64,000 bases of DNA, taken from positions 682,001-746,000 of the forward strand of contig WUJK01000008.1 in the NCBI GenBank assembly GCA_011317545.1. The letters run 5' to 3'. The notes below the pieces were generated by a model, which was given only the letters and a program-made list of their open reading frames with translations, did no database searches and was not told where the DNA came from. Below, piece by piece: positions 11,301 to 22,900 of the stretch; within the stretch, counting starts at the first letter, position 1, and every line of letters starts with the position of its first letter. Made by a program: the position numbers and the translations under genes. The DNA comes from Coniella vitis. Taxonomy: Eukaryota > Ascomycota > Sordariomycetes > Diaporthales > Schizoparmaceae.

Positions 11301-12812
11301 TCTATTATTGCCAGCAATGACGCTGGCTTGGTGTTGGGGCTGTCAATGCTCGCTGGTTGGCTGAGGAAAGGGCCGGTCGAGTCAAGTTTGGGCCTGGTAT
11401 AATTACTTACTTGCCGGAACCGGGTGTAGACGGTGGCCTCTCACTCTCTCTGTGTGTGCTTGGAAGACGGACACTGCTTTGGCGGCACGACATTACTCGA
11501 CATCTGAACCGGCCAACCCAGAAGCGTCTTTTGGCCATTCGTGATATGACAGGATGCGGTGGCCGTTTGAATCAGGCCATACACTGTATGTGTACCGCTA
11601 TGCCGTGAAAAAGATTAGCACTGGGCATCCTGATACAGCGAGCTGTGTGAGACATATACAACAGGAGGGGTCCGTCCAGAGACTAACCCAGGGAGTGGTT
11701 CCGTGTGGACGTCTTCTGAGCCGCCTTCTCCCACCCCCCCCCCCTTTCCCCAACAACTCCCTCCAAAAGGGACTGCGCTCAAGAGCATACATGCCAAGAG
11801 TATGCAAGTAATCAAATGTGCCTCTTTCTCCGGACATGTACATAGTATGCACGATACTGCAGATGCTGCGCTTCCAAGTGAGGGGTATGTAGGCTGTAAA
11901 GTGCTGAAAATAGATGCGAGCTTGCATATCGAAGGTTCGCAGTCGCAGAGAGAAGCGCACAGGGGAATGGTGGTTTCCTCAACCGACCGGTGGGCCGCAT
12001 ATCGTGTGGTACCTGGGTACTGACCAACCTAGATGACCACAGTGCAACGAGGCTCGACCACGGATCCGCAAAAATAACAAAGACAAAGTTCGTTGAAATT
12101 CCCGAGATGTTGGGAGCGGATGTCGTTAACAACAAACTAATGGCTGTCTTTTCTTTGTTTGGAGGCGGTGGGGGGAAGAGTGGGTTTGAGGAATGAAGGA
12201 ACATGACCTGGCTGAAGCCGTTGGGCCACTCGTAGAACATTCTGAAAGGTGAAGTGAACTTGAGGAATCATCGAAATATCATTAGACAGGACGCGGGTCA
12301 GCCTCCCACTTACGTACTCATGTACCTATGTACTGTGTGGTGGGAGATCCAGAGGAGGAAGGATCCAACAGCCAAGAGCGGGAAACAAGGCTGCAAGTGC
12401 CGATCTCACATGCTTGGAACATGAATTGCAGCCTGGACAACTGCCATCCACCGCCGTGAACCAAATTCGAGTCGCAAAGACTGCTGGAAATATGCGACGC
12501 TTCATTGATTGCGGCAATTGGGGTTAAGGCCGCCGGACTCTTCCCAGGATTTAGGCAAGGCTGCCAACCATGTAAACAAGGCTCGGCACTCGGAGCAATA
12601 GAAAGGCCAGAGAGCCGCGTACGATCGAGTCCATCACGTCACCGACCCAGGACAGCTCTCGAGGCTAAGTAGCTTGCCGCCGTTTCAGCTCTGCTACTAT
12701 GTACATATGAACCGCAGTCTCGCATGTCGAGCAGATTGACGATTGACCGCTGGACGCTCTCTTCAAAGAAAAGAAGAGCAATCACTGCACCATCCTCGGA
12801 CCAGCCGTCACC
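8315..12812. other. Gene-poor 4.5 kb spacer
   Basis: No frame in this stretch has convincing coding character. The longest open frames (for example 8882-9430 + and 10450-10914 -) have low-complexity or atypical composition and no recognisable domain. The stretch holds an A8G11 run (8542-8560), a perfect hairpin (9121-9139) followed by a T-rich tract, a C11 run (11734-11744) and many TACTATGTAC-type motifs. It must contain the promoters of the oxoglutarate carrier (left) and the DUF1295 gene (right). A long non-coding RNA or a gene of very short exons cannot be excluded. Confidence 0.5.
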
Positions 12813-13870
12813 ATGACGCTCCTCCAGCGGCTCCTCCATCTCACAAACTTCTCCTCGCCTGTGCTGCGCACCATCGTCCCTTCTGTCGGCGCCGCGTTCG
12901 CCATCCAAGCAGCCTTCGCGGTGCCCTCCATTCTCACACAGTCCGAGCGCTTCTACGATCTCTCGGGCGCACTGACAAACATTTCGATTGTCGCCCTCAG
13001 CCTATATCTCCCCGCTCTGCGCGCAAAATACGGCGGCAGCATCACAAGCGCCGTCGCAAACAAGTCTCTTCCTGGCCTACTCGCATTGCTCAGGAACCCT
13101 AGTGCAGCTGGGCTCAATTGGCGGCAAGTCGCCTTGACGGCGGCCGTCTGCATCTGGGCTACGCGGTGTACGTCGTTTCTCCTATCCGCCATCCTTGGTC
13201 TTATTTTCTTACCAAACACTAACACGCATACCCAGTGGGCTCCTACCTCTTCCAGCGCGTCCTCCAACAAGGCCACGACTCCCGCTTCGAAGAAATCAAA
13301 AAGTCTCCACCAACCTTCTTTGCCGTCTGGATGATCCAAGCAACCTGGTGCTCCCTCATCTGCCTCCCCGTCATCGCCCTCAATGCCGTTCCCGCTTCTG
13401 CATTCGCCAGTACCGCCGCCTTGACCTTGACAGATGTTCTCGGCATCGGCCTCTGGATCGCCGGCTTCACAACCGAAGTCATAGCCGACCGCCAAAAATC
13501 CCAATGGCTGCGAGAAAAGCACGAAAAGAAACACGAAGAGGACTTTATGACGCGTGGGCTGTGGCAGCGTAGTCGCTTTCCCAACTACTTTGGCGAGTCG
13601 GCACTATGGACTGGCCTTGCGACAACGGCGGCGGGGGCTTTGGCAAGCCAGTCGGTGCAGACCGCGCTGGGGTTCAAAGGAGGACTTGCTGGTATTACGG
13701 GCGCGTTGGCGCTGGCATATATCAGTCCGCTCTTTACGACGCTGTTGGTGACGCGCGTCAGTGGCATTCCGCTATCTGAGAGGAAATATGATAAGCGGTA
13801 CGGGGACAGGAAGGATTATCAGGAGTGGAAGCAAAATACCCCCAAGTTCTTCCCCAAGCTGGTCTTGTAA
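12813..13870 (+). CDS. DUF1295 / steroid 5-alpha-reductase-like membrane protein
   Basis: Integral membrane protein of the DUF1295 family, related to 3-oxo-5-alpha-steroid 4-dehydrogenases and isoprenylcysteine methyltransferases. The natural substrate is not known. Two exons (12813-13167 and 13236-13870) make 329 aa. The 68-nt intron has donor GTACGT, an ACTAAC branch point and a CAG acceptor, and it restores the family motif WATRLGSYLFQR. Several hydrophobic segments are visible, for example 15-35, 45-65, 115-130 and 160-200. The conserved C-terminal half carries RGLWQRSRFPNYFGE and a final ERKYDKRYGDR, which resemble the NADPH-binding end of this superfamily. It is convergent with the centrin gene, with 332 nt between the stops. 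Confidence 0.88.
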
Positions 13871-14202
13871 TGAAGAAATTTTGGTATTGTTAGCCGGGTA
13901 AGGAAATCGTGAAAGAGGGGGTAGGAACCCAATTAGTGATGGACGGAACGTTTCCATTCAGAAAAAACAATTACTTCTCTTGCGATTTGCAGAATGAATA
14001 AACAATTTACTATGCTATCCCCCTATCTCAAAACTGCCTAGCATAAGTACATCTTTTCACACCATGGTATCCTTTAATTTGGGGTTTCCCCAATCCCTAA
14101 CATATTGATTGTAAAGCGCTCATCTGCTTTACACAAGCAAATCGCTCATCTCCTATTCGCCTTGCCATTCTTCCTCTCCTCCCCAGACGCAGCAGCAGAG
14201 CC
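13871..14202. terminator. Convergent 3'UTR region of the DUF1295 gene and centrin
   Basis: A 332-nt, AT-rich spacer between two stop codons that face each other. It contains AATAAAC at about 13996 on the + strand, which may serve as a polyadenylation signal. No exon or RNA gene is seen. Confidence 0.4.
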
Positions 14203-14845
14203 CTACTTCTGCTTCCGCGTCATCATAATCTTGGTGAACTCCTCCACATTCACACCGCCTTTGCCTTCCGAGTCGAATTCCTTAATCATCGACTGCAGTT
14301 CCTGCTCTTCCATGCTCTGGCCAATTTCGCGCATCGTACGCCGCAAGTCGTCCAAAGTAATGATTCCTTTCCCGTCCACGTCAAACAGTTTAAAAGCACG
14401 GTGGCATTCCTCGATCGGGTCTCGATTGTACATGAGCGTGCCCGCGATGCCCTGCCAGATGGACAGGGTGAATTCACGCCATATCGGCGTGCATTCGCGT
14501 CTGGGGTCCCATTCGAGCGGTTGGAGGCCGTACCGGACGAGGTAAGGGTATGTTTCGGACTTGGGCAGCTCGAAGCCGAGGGCGCGCAGGCAGAAGCGGA
14601 GTTCGTGGTAGTCGAGGCGGCCGTCCTTGTTGACGTCGAACACGGTGAACTAGAGGCATGATGGGGATACTGCGTCAGTGGATCCCCGTTGCAAGGCTGG
14701 GGCAGTAGTGTGGTGGCTGTGAAGGCCCAGCACTTACAACGTCGTTTATCTGATCCCTTTGCCGCTCATCCAGTTTTGTAAAATCGTCTCTTGAGGGAGC
14801 GGTCGTGGTGGGAATGTTGGTCCTGGAGGACATCATCCTGGCCAT
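14203..14845 (-). CDS. CDC31: Centrin/Cdc31-type EF-hand protein
   Basis: Small EF-hand protein of the centrin family. Centrins act at the spindle pole body in its duplication, and in the mRNA-export complex TREX-2. Exons 14845-14738 and 14649-14203 join in phase 0 (INDV then FTVFDVNKDG) to give 184 aa. EF1 (DVNKDGRLDYHE) is canonical. The second EF-hand position is replaced by a longer, Trp-rich, non-calcium segment (about residues 75-105). EF3 (DVDGKGIITLDD) and EF4 (DSEGKGGVNVEE) have Lys where a ligand Asp usually stands at loop position 5, so calcium affinity may be low. The linker LMYNRDPIEECHRAFKLFD matches the centrin pattern KRDP..E..RAF. Calmodulin is less likely because of the basic N-terminus and the degenerate EF2. 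Confidence 0.82.
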
Positions 14846-14938
14846 ATCCTTTAGGGGTTTTGTAGTGGGCAATGAGTGGTTGAAGGATGGAAGAGGTCCT
14901 TTTGGCGGTAGCAAAAGTGTAGATCGCCGTGAGGTGTC

Positions 14939-14971
14939 GTGTGTGTGTGTGCGTGTGCGTGCGTGAGTGTG
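14939..14971. repeat. (GT)n-type microsatellite
   Basis: A run of GT/GC dinucleotides about 33 nt long, about 95 nt upstream of the centrin start codon. It may lie in the 5'UTR or promoter. Confidence 0.9.
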
Positions 14972-15011
14972 CTTGAAGAGTGAATTATATTCTACGAGAG
15001 GATGCGCGCGC

Positions 15012-15038
15012 GACAGATAGACAGACAGACAGACAGAC
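15012..15038. repeat. (GACA)n tetranucleotide microsatellite
   Basis: About six consecutive GACA/GATA units, 40 nt from the GT repeat and in the same centrin upstream region. Confidence 0.9.
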
Positions 15039-15978
15039 CAATCGTGGAGTGGCCGTAGCGAGATATCGGGAGACAGGCTTAATGCGCCTGTGTTTGTAAT
15101 CTGTAGGCGTCGTGCAACAGCGTTCGTTCCGTCCGTATCCTTCAGAAAATCGATGGAAGCCCAAAAAGCGATCGAGTCGAGTATATCCTGGCTGCAACCA
15201 TTATCCTGCGGCGGTGCACGCCGGCACGTACTATTGAAGAAGAAAAAAGGAAGAAAGCGAATACAGAGGGAGCAGCGCTTTCTTGTTGGTATCGTTTGTC
15301 CCAAAGGTTCGGTTGTTCTTTGATCGGAAGTGTTGGCCCTTTCCTTTGTCTCGAGCCTTTTCCAAGACGGTACAAGGGTAGCAGGTAGCTACTTCCTTAG
15401 TTCCCAGATAGGACGTAGTAGCAAGCAATCCCGGTCCTGAAGGACCCTAAAATTAGGATATTTCGTACGTGCGCCGCCGCGTTGTCTTTTGAGAACCACG
15501 GGAAAACCTGCCGGGGCTGTCTTTGGCGTGTGGCAGAGCAATGGCGAGTGCATAAGAGTGGATCAAGGTTTCTTGGGATGAGGACGCCTTGACGCGATCC
15601 CAGTTGACGCGCCTGGAATCAGTCAACAACGTGCCGAGGGCTGGTGGGGAGAAAGCCGCTAAGAGGCCCTGTATTTATGCCTGCCCAGCACGCTAATGTT
15701 TGACTTACAAGGACCCTTTGGTGCATGCCAAATGATCAAGCTGCTAACACGAGACCAGTTGCTTCATATACAAAACTGTTAGTGCAAGCACTTTGACTCC
15801 GTCACATACATAGTAGTATGTATGAGCCCGGTTGCTCCACACCCAAAGTATCTTGGCAGGCAGCGCAGACAAAAAAAGTTCCAAGAATGCCATACTATGT
15901 AGATGTCCCTCCTTCCCCTAAAAGAAGCAGTGGAATTCCAGCCAAACCTTGCTCCCGAAAAGTCAGCGCAGAAACAAG

Positions 15979-17540
15979 ATGCCCAAACGAAAGAGAGCAG
16001 AAGATGAATTGGAGGAAATCCTGTCGCGCCACCAGACGGAAATCTTCCGGATGCTCAAGGTAGCCAAGGGCTTTGAGAGACAGCGCATGGCAAAACGCTT
16101 GCGCGACCCCAAATCGACGCCGGACAAGAAGGTCAGGATAGAAAGGGAAATTGCCGTATTAAAGGTTCGCAGCTGTCTAGTATATACTCTTGTGGTTACT
16201 TTTATGCACATATATACGCTGGAAGCGCATATACAGCACGTATTTTCCCCGGGTTGCTAACCTTTTTCTGTCTGGGACAGTCTCTTGACCTCCAATCTGT
16301 TGCGACCGCCCATTTATGCGCCTCGTTGCTCAAAATCAAAGCAGTCGCCGAGTCACCAAAACTACCAGAATCCGTCAAGAGTGGAGTACCCAAACCAGAC
16401 ATTTCGGAGGAGGAGCGGGCGGCACTTCATAATGTAACCAGTGGACTCTACAACCAGAGCAAGGTCCGCGAGGCTCTTGACAGGGCGATTATTGATATCT
16501 GCGTGGCGCTGCGTGTACCGATGCCCGACAAGAAGGGCAAGCAAAAGAGGGGTGACAGGAACAACGATGCAGAGGACACAAGTGACAAGACCGAAGCCAA
16601 ATCTGCAAAACAAGCAAAACAATCCAAAACGAAACAGCCTGGTGACGATAGTTCTTCTCAAGAAACTGAAAGTGCAGGCCTAGGCGAGGACGAAGCTGAA
16701 TGGAACGGATTTTCAGACCAGGATGGGGCTGCAGATGACAATGATGACGACGACAGTGACGATGAAGAGGTGGACGAAAAGGAGCAACAGGCCCTGGCTC
16801 GCTTCAATGACAGACTTGTCAACTCGGACGACGAGGAATATGATACTGCAAACGAGGAGCTGGACCCGATGGAGATTACAGACGTTTCGGCATCAGAGGA
16901 CTCGGATGCCGAAAATGAGCTTGACGAGCCGGCTTTCGAGGATGGAGAGAGCTTCTCCGAGAACTCTGAGGTGTCTGACGAAGAGGAGGCATCCGAATCG
17001 GAATTAGAATCAGAGTCGGACTCGGATTCGTCTGCTCTGGCCCCGCCTCCAAAGGCACGCAAAGCAACCAAAACGGGCACCCCAGGCACAACAACCACTT
17101 TACCGAGTCTAATGGGAGGGTACATTTCTGGTTCAGAATCTGAGGCATCAGACATTGACGTGGCGCCAGCCGCACGCAAGAACCGCAGAGGTCAACGAGC
17201 ACGACAGGCAATCTGGGAGAAGAAATTCAAAGAAAAGGCCAAGCACTTGGAGAAGGAGAAGTCCGGCAGAGATTCCGGATGGGATCTGAAGCGCGGCGCC
17301 GTGGATGGCGCACCAAAGACGCCGTGGAAGCAGGGCATCAAGAATCCCTTTGGCAGGAGGTCTGCAACAAAGGACGAAGACAATGCCAACCTGGTGCCAC
17401 TTGAGCCGCGCAAACCGAAACCTCAACCTCCCAAGAAGGACAATGAAGGGCCTCTGCATCCTTCGTGGGAGGCGAGGAAGAAGGCAAAGGAGCAGCAAGC
17501 GACAGCGTCGTTCCAGGGCAAGCGAGTTGTTTTTGATTAA
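15979..17540 (+). CDS. BUD22: BUD22-family nucleolar protein, 18S rRNA maturation
   Basis: Predicted nucleolar factor for 40S subunit and 18S rRNA biogenesis (yeast Bud22 and human SRFBP1 family). Exons 15979-16164 and 16281-17540 join in phase 0 (EIAVLK then SLDLQS) to 481 aa. The donor is the less usual GTTCGC; the acceptor is GGACAG. The N-terminal coiled region (residues 1-130) is the BUD22 domain start. The centre (about 170-310) is very acidic, with runs of Asp, Glu and Ser typical of nucleolar proteins. The C-terminus is the diagnostic BUD22 end: LHPSWEARKKAKEQQ, then FQGKRVVFD. The start ATG begins MPKRKRAED, a basic nuclear-type N-terminus. It is transcribed away from centrin. Confidence 0.88.
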
Positions 17541-18193
17541 CTAAATTACCAACGGGATACCCAAAGTCAAAATGATTACAGCACGTTGATTTTACCTGCG
17601 ACCCTTGTTCTTCCCATCGACTTACCTCGTGAGCTCACTGCAGGCTGATATCAGTACGATATGTGGGTGAAGATTCGAGGCTGGATCTTGCGTGAAAACC
17701 TCACGTCCGCGACCAGCCCTCTGCAATGACACGGCGTTGATTATGTCGAAGAGCACGCAGGGACACAAGACGGAGACTATGGAAAGCGAGTAATTGACTG
17801 GCTGATGAACGGATTCTGATCAGTAAACTGAGCTTCCCCAGGTTGTTCAGAAAAACTCATAGTTCCCGGCATAACCGAGCAGCTCCAGGCCTCTGAATTG
17901 GGCGGCCCAGCTATGCGCTGCAGCAATTAGTAAGACACTTGGGCACTCTCGATGCGATGACGGTGCGCCGCGCATAGCGGGGCATGTAATGTCATGATTA
18001 CAGTGAGTGCTTCTCTGAGAATAGTATAGTATAAATCTGAAGTTTTCCGCCACGAAGAAGAACCAAAGTGGACCATGCAATTGATTGCATCTTCCTTTCT
18101 CTTTCTCTCTTTCTTTTTCTGAAACTTTGATTGCGAGTCGATTAGCGCCTTCAGAGCTAACTCTGGATTCCATCACCGCCCCCACAACTCACA
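17541..18193. promoter_or_regulatory. Promoter region of the SDR gene
   Basis: A 653-nt spacer between two genes on the same strand. A dyad TGTAAT-6nt-ATTACA lies at 17985-18002. TATAAAT at 18030-18036 lies 158 nt before the start codon. A pyrimidine tract (18092-18120) precedes it, as is common in fungal leaders. Confidence 0.4.
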
Positions 18194-19451
18194 ATGGCTT
18201 CAACGTCGGCAAACAGCTCCATTGCTGACATGTTCTCCGTCAAGGGGATGGTGGCTCTGGTATGTGATAGTTCTGTCTGTTTTCCTTCTCTCGCCAGCCA
18301 ACTAAACGTTCATGCGTTGCGGCCAACCCTTTTTCACTCGTGTCACACAATGCGCTGACCCTTGCACTTTATTTATGCTATGTAGGTCACTGGAGGTGGT
18401 ACAGGTATGCAGCATCACAAACCCCATAACCACGCCTTCACACACCATACATAGATAATAACTGTCAAACTCAATAGGCATTGGCCTCATGATCACCAAG
18501 GCCCTGGCCCAAGCAGGTGCTTCCAAAATTTACATAGCAGGCCGCCGTCTCAACGTCCTCCAAGAGGCCGCCGCAAATGTCTCCCCCACAGCCCCAGACA
18601 CAGCCATCATCCCCGTGGCCTGCGACGTGACCTCCCCGTCCTCGCTCGCAGACCTCGTCTCGCAAATCGAGTCCGAGACGGGCTTCCTCAACCTTCTCTT
18701 TGCCAACTCCGGGGTGGGCGGTCCTCAAGTCCCACAGCCAGGTCCTATCGCAACAGCAAATGATGACAAGAGTAGCAATTCCACTCTGAGCGCCAAGGAC
18801 TGGGCAGCCAAGCAACTTGCTGTCCCCTTTGAGGATTTCACGCAGACCTTTGCCGTCAATGTGAGCGCCGTGTGGTACACGACTATGGCGTGTCTTGATC
18901 TGCTCGACAAGGGCAACAAAAAGGGCAATCTCGGGTGGACGAGCCAGGTGATTGTGACGAGTAGTATTGCGGGCTATAACAAGAAGGCTCCCGGTGGTTA
19001 TGCGTATGGCTGTAGTAAAGCGGCGACCACGCATGCGATTAAGCAGTTGTCAGTTGCGTTGCCAACCTGGGGCATTCGGTTAGTTCCTTTTTTTTCTGTC
19101 CCCCGTCCTTCTCTTTCTTTTATGTTCTTCTCTTATTTTCTTCTTTCTCCTTTCCGGCCTGCCATTCTTCTTGCGCTCTTGTACTTACCAAAGAGTAGAG
19201 TCAACGGCCTGGCACCAGGCCTCTTTCCCTCCGAAATGGCCGCACCCATCATCCAAAACATGGGCATCGTCCCAAGCATCTCCGATGCTGTCCCCATTGA
19301 CAAGTCCATTATCCCACTGGGCCGCACGGGCGACACGACAGACATGATCGGCACGGTGTTGTACATGGTCTCGCGGGCGGGTGCGTATTGCAATGGCAAT
19401 ATTGTGCTAATTGACGGTGGGAGGTTGACGTATTTCCCTACGACGGTCTGA
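18194..19451 (+). CDS. Short-chain dehydrogenase/reductase (RhlG-like 3-oxoacyl reductase annotation group)
   Basis: NAD(P)H-dependent oxidoreductase of the classical SDR family. Four exons (18194-18259, 18386-18404, 18478-19078, 19199-19451) close to 312 aa. The second exon is only 19 nt and encodes most of the cofactor loop VTGGGTG|IG, so the Rossmann motif is split over three exons. The catalytic set is present: SSIAGY (Ser) and YGCSK (YxxxK). NSG stands in the usual NNAG position, a common variant. Fungal relatives are often labelled 'rhamnolipids biosynthesis 3-oxoacyl reductase', but the substrate is unknown. The last intron (120 nt) is T/C-rich. The C-terminus, CNGNIVLIDGGRL, is the normal SDR end. 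Confidence 0.9.
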
Positions 19452-19974
19452 GAGTGTGCTTTTGTTTATTTTCCCTTGTCGCCGTCTAGGCTTTGGAGGG
19501 AGAAGATGAGGGAAGCAGGTGGGAGCAGAGACATGTATTTATTTCGGCAGCTAGACAAAACAGATAATTTGTTGTTAGAAGCGGCACGGCTTCATCTTTT
19601 GACTCGTGGCTTGGTGGAAATTCTTGATAAGACTTCCTCTGACTTGGCATACAGATATACTTGGGTAATTGTTGCGCGCTTGAAAATTTGATTTCACGCC
19701 TTCAACAGATCAGCGATTCAAGCTTTGATATTAGCCTATATGGCAGAGGTAGAGGGGAGTTGTGGCCGCCTTGTACAGAATGCCGAGCTCTGAAGTGTAA
19801 ATCGAAATGCTGTTTGACAACGGCACTCACACGAACGCAAAAAGCCCAAGTCGTCCAGAGTTCAGGAGCATAATCGAGGCTTACAAGCGATATAAACAGC
19901 AGCTTATCCAAATAGTCCAAAAAGGCGATACAAAAAGGCAGCAGCTACGTATACTCTGTCCAAAAGCTGTTGCC
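19452..19974. other. Convergent spacer, SDR (+) and BTB gene (-)
   Basis: A 523-nt spacer between facing stop codons, presumably both 3'UTRs. No coding exon, tRNA or clear repeat is seen. Confidence 0.5.
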
Positions 19975-22900
19975 TTACGCAGTAGTGGTGGTATTTATAA
20001 CACCAACGCCACCTCCTCCTCCTCCTCCTCCACCACCACCACGACCTCGTCCACGTCGATGATGGTGCCCACGACCTCTTCCCGACTCTTGAGCGGACTG
20101 TTTTCGCATCTCCCGATCGGCAGGCACTGATGAGTTTGGCGCAGAAGCAGCAGCAACAGCAGATACGTCGGCACCACCAGACGCCCCTCCACGCCCAGCT
20201 TTAGCCTTGCCACCACCACCGCCTCTATTCCTGCGCCCGCGTGCAGTTGTCTTGCTTTCCTCTCTGTCTTTCTCTCTGACAAGTCGTCTGGCCTCTTCTT
20301 CTTGCGTACGGCGTGATTCCTCTTCCCACCATTCCTGAAACGCTTGTTCTTGCTGAATCTCCATTAGACTGCGCTTCGCCACAGCTTCCTTGACTTTCTC
20401 GCGATTGCGCGTTTCTTGGTAAATGATGTCGGCCATGCTCAGTCCCAGGGTGACCTCTGACTGCGAGACGGGCTTGATGTAGGACTTGGAATGCGGTACG
20501 ATGGGTTTGGAGGGGTCATCTGCAGCGAAGGTGGACGTAGGCGGCGCAGAAATTGCCGATTTTGGGGGCGGGCGTCCAGATAGTGCCGTAGCAGGGGTGC
20601 GAGATTGGCCTGCGTGGCGCGTATCAGGAGACTGCGTCCGCCGAGACACTGACTTGGCCGATGATTCAGCTGCAACAAGCGGCTTGGTGTTTTGGGGTGC
20701 TTGCAATGGCACGTCGGCTGTGGATGAGGATCTTGCAGGCGTCTTTGGATCCTTCGAGACTGTCTTCCACGGCGACGCCTTAGCATCCAAGAAGGACTTA
20801 TCCCAAGCTGCTTTGACGGGCGGCTTCAAGGCTTCCTTGGCTGCTTGCTCCGCTTGCTGTTGCTGCTGCCTTTTGCGTTCCTTTTGCGAAATCTTCGCTT
20901 GTTGCGGTTTGGCTGAGGCCTCTCTGGCTCGCTGAGCAGCCAATCCAGCCGACAGAGCAGATGGTCCAGGCGATGATTCGTTCATGATCTCACGCAAATC
21001 AAGTTTGGCTGTAGGTAGTGCAGCTGAAGCCCAAGGTGCACTCGTCTTCCCTGATCCTGGAAACCCTGGCTGGCCTGCAAGATGGGGGGACGCAGGGTCA
21101 GAACCAGGCGGAGTAGGTCCAAACGGAGAACGAGCTGCAAGCTTGTGTTTCTCGTCCCTGTACGAGCCCGCTAAAGGCGAAATCTGATCCAGCTCTATTT
21201 GCTTCTTGCCGCTAGATAGTCTCTGTGGCCCCAGGGACGGACTGCTGGATACCCCTTCTTCCTCGTCCATGTCGAACATGAGGTCGTTTTGTGTCGATTT
21301 GGGCAGCAAATCGGGACTGAAAGGTGCATTTCTCTGTGATCTGGTCTTTCCAGTCTTGTTCTCGAGGGAGGGCGAAATAGGGACTAGTTCCTCGAGACTG
21401 CCAAATCTTCCCTTGATTGAAGATGACAGTTTCCTCTCCTCTTCTTTTTGATTTGCTTTGAATATCATTTCTCTGACTCTTCGTTGCCTCTCCTCTTCGA
21501 TATCTTGAGCAAGCTCGGGGTTTTGCTCATGAAGGAGCAGCTCCGCCCGATCACTACGTGCAAAAGGGTACCGTGCAAGTTGGTTAGCTCGAACAACAGC
21601 ATCGAGCTCCTCAATGACATCTTCCTCGAGGCTTTCGAGAAGGTTGTTTTCAAGGAGGTTCTCGGCCTGCAGAGCGATATACTCGAGGCCAGCATCCTTA
21701 AAGGATGTTACGGAACATGGACTAATGGCATTGAGGTAGTGCGCAATATTTCGAGTATTGACAAAGTGAGAGATTACTTGCTGACAGATTTCTGCAAGCT
21801 GTAAGACCGATTAGCAATCTCTGTGGGACATAGAACAGAAAAAAAGAGACATCATGCCAACTTACTCGGTCAAGCATCAGCTCATTAGCCACGCCCATGA
21901 CATCCATGACCAAATCTGTGAAATCGTCGATATTATCACGAACGACATCGTCGAAGAGTTCGCAGCCAACATCCGCGTATATATGTCGAAGAACATAGCT
22001 GAAAGTCTCTGGCTCGATATGATTCAGGTCAACAGGAATCATGCCCTCTGGCCCCGCGGCAACAAGGCGATCGGCAAGCCATGCACCTCGAGAGCGACCG
22101 TGAAAAAGCGCTTCGAAGAAGGGACACCTCTGGCGCAGCAGTGCACTGTGCGCCGGAATTGAGTCTCCATCTAGGTAAATCAGCGCATCTGCGTCATCGA
22201 AGAATAGTTCGTCATCCATGGCAGATTGAAGGTCTGTATGCAAAGACCTGGGTGGATTAGTCTGCTTTTGTGCCGCTGCTTCTAGCTTGGGCATCTCTAG
22301 TTTGCTTGCAAGTTTGGTGACATCTGCCCGTATTTGGCGGTACCTGTAAGCTAGAGCAGGATCCTGACGTGTGTAGTTCCACACTGGAATGACACGATCT
22401 TCGTACACAAAGACAATAATGTTGAGAAGCGAGATGATATCGATCGCTGTGAACGTCACCGTGGTCTTTCCATCAAAAGTCTCGATGTTGAGGCAGTCCG
22501 ATATCTCATGAGACCTAGTACGTCGATGTGCAAACAACGCTTTTCGCAAGATTGTGCTGCGTGCAGCCAATATCCAACTGTGGACCGGAAGGCGAATTTC
22601 TGGCGAGGACGAGGTGCACAAGGCTGTGTCTAGTTCCTCGTGTCCAAGGTGCCACGTCGCCAAATAACTCTGTAAATCTGCATCAAGAGTTGGCGACTTC
22701 AAGACCTGATAAGCCACATTTCCAAGTACAGCCTCACGCTGGACATTGTCCCAGTACTGCAACTTGTCCTTCTTGTTCGAGTGTGGATCTGAAGACTGGA
22801 AATCTTTTAGACAATTGAGCGGCGCAAGGTCATCCCAAATCGTAGGCGGGCTGGCTTTTATCTGCTCACGAATGACCTCGGAATCTTTGCGCACAGCGGC

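Larger units (their letters stand above)
14846..15978. promoter_or_regulatory. Bidirectional promoter region, centrin (-) and BUD22 (+)
   Basis: A 1.1 kb spacer between divergent starts. It contains two microsatellites near the centrin start, and a perfect 8-bp inverted repeat at 15805-15824 plus a related ACTATGT motif at about 15891 near BUD22. No coding exon is evident. Confidence 0.5.
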
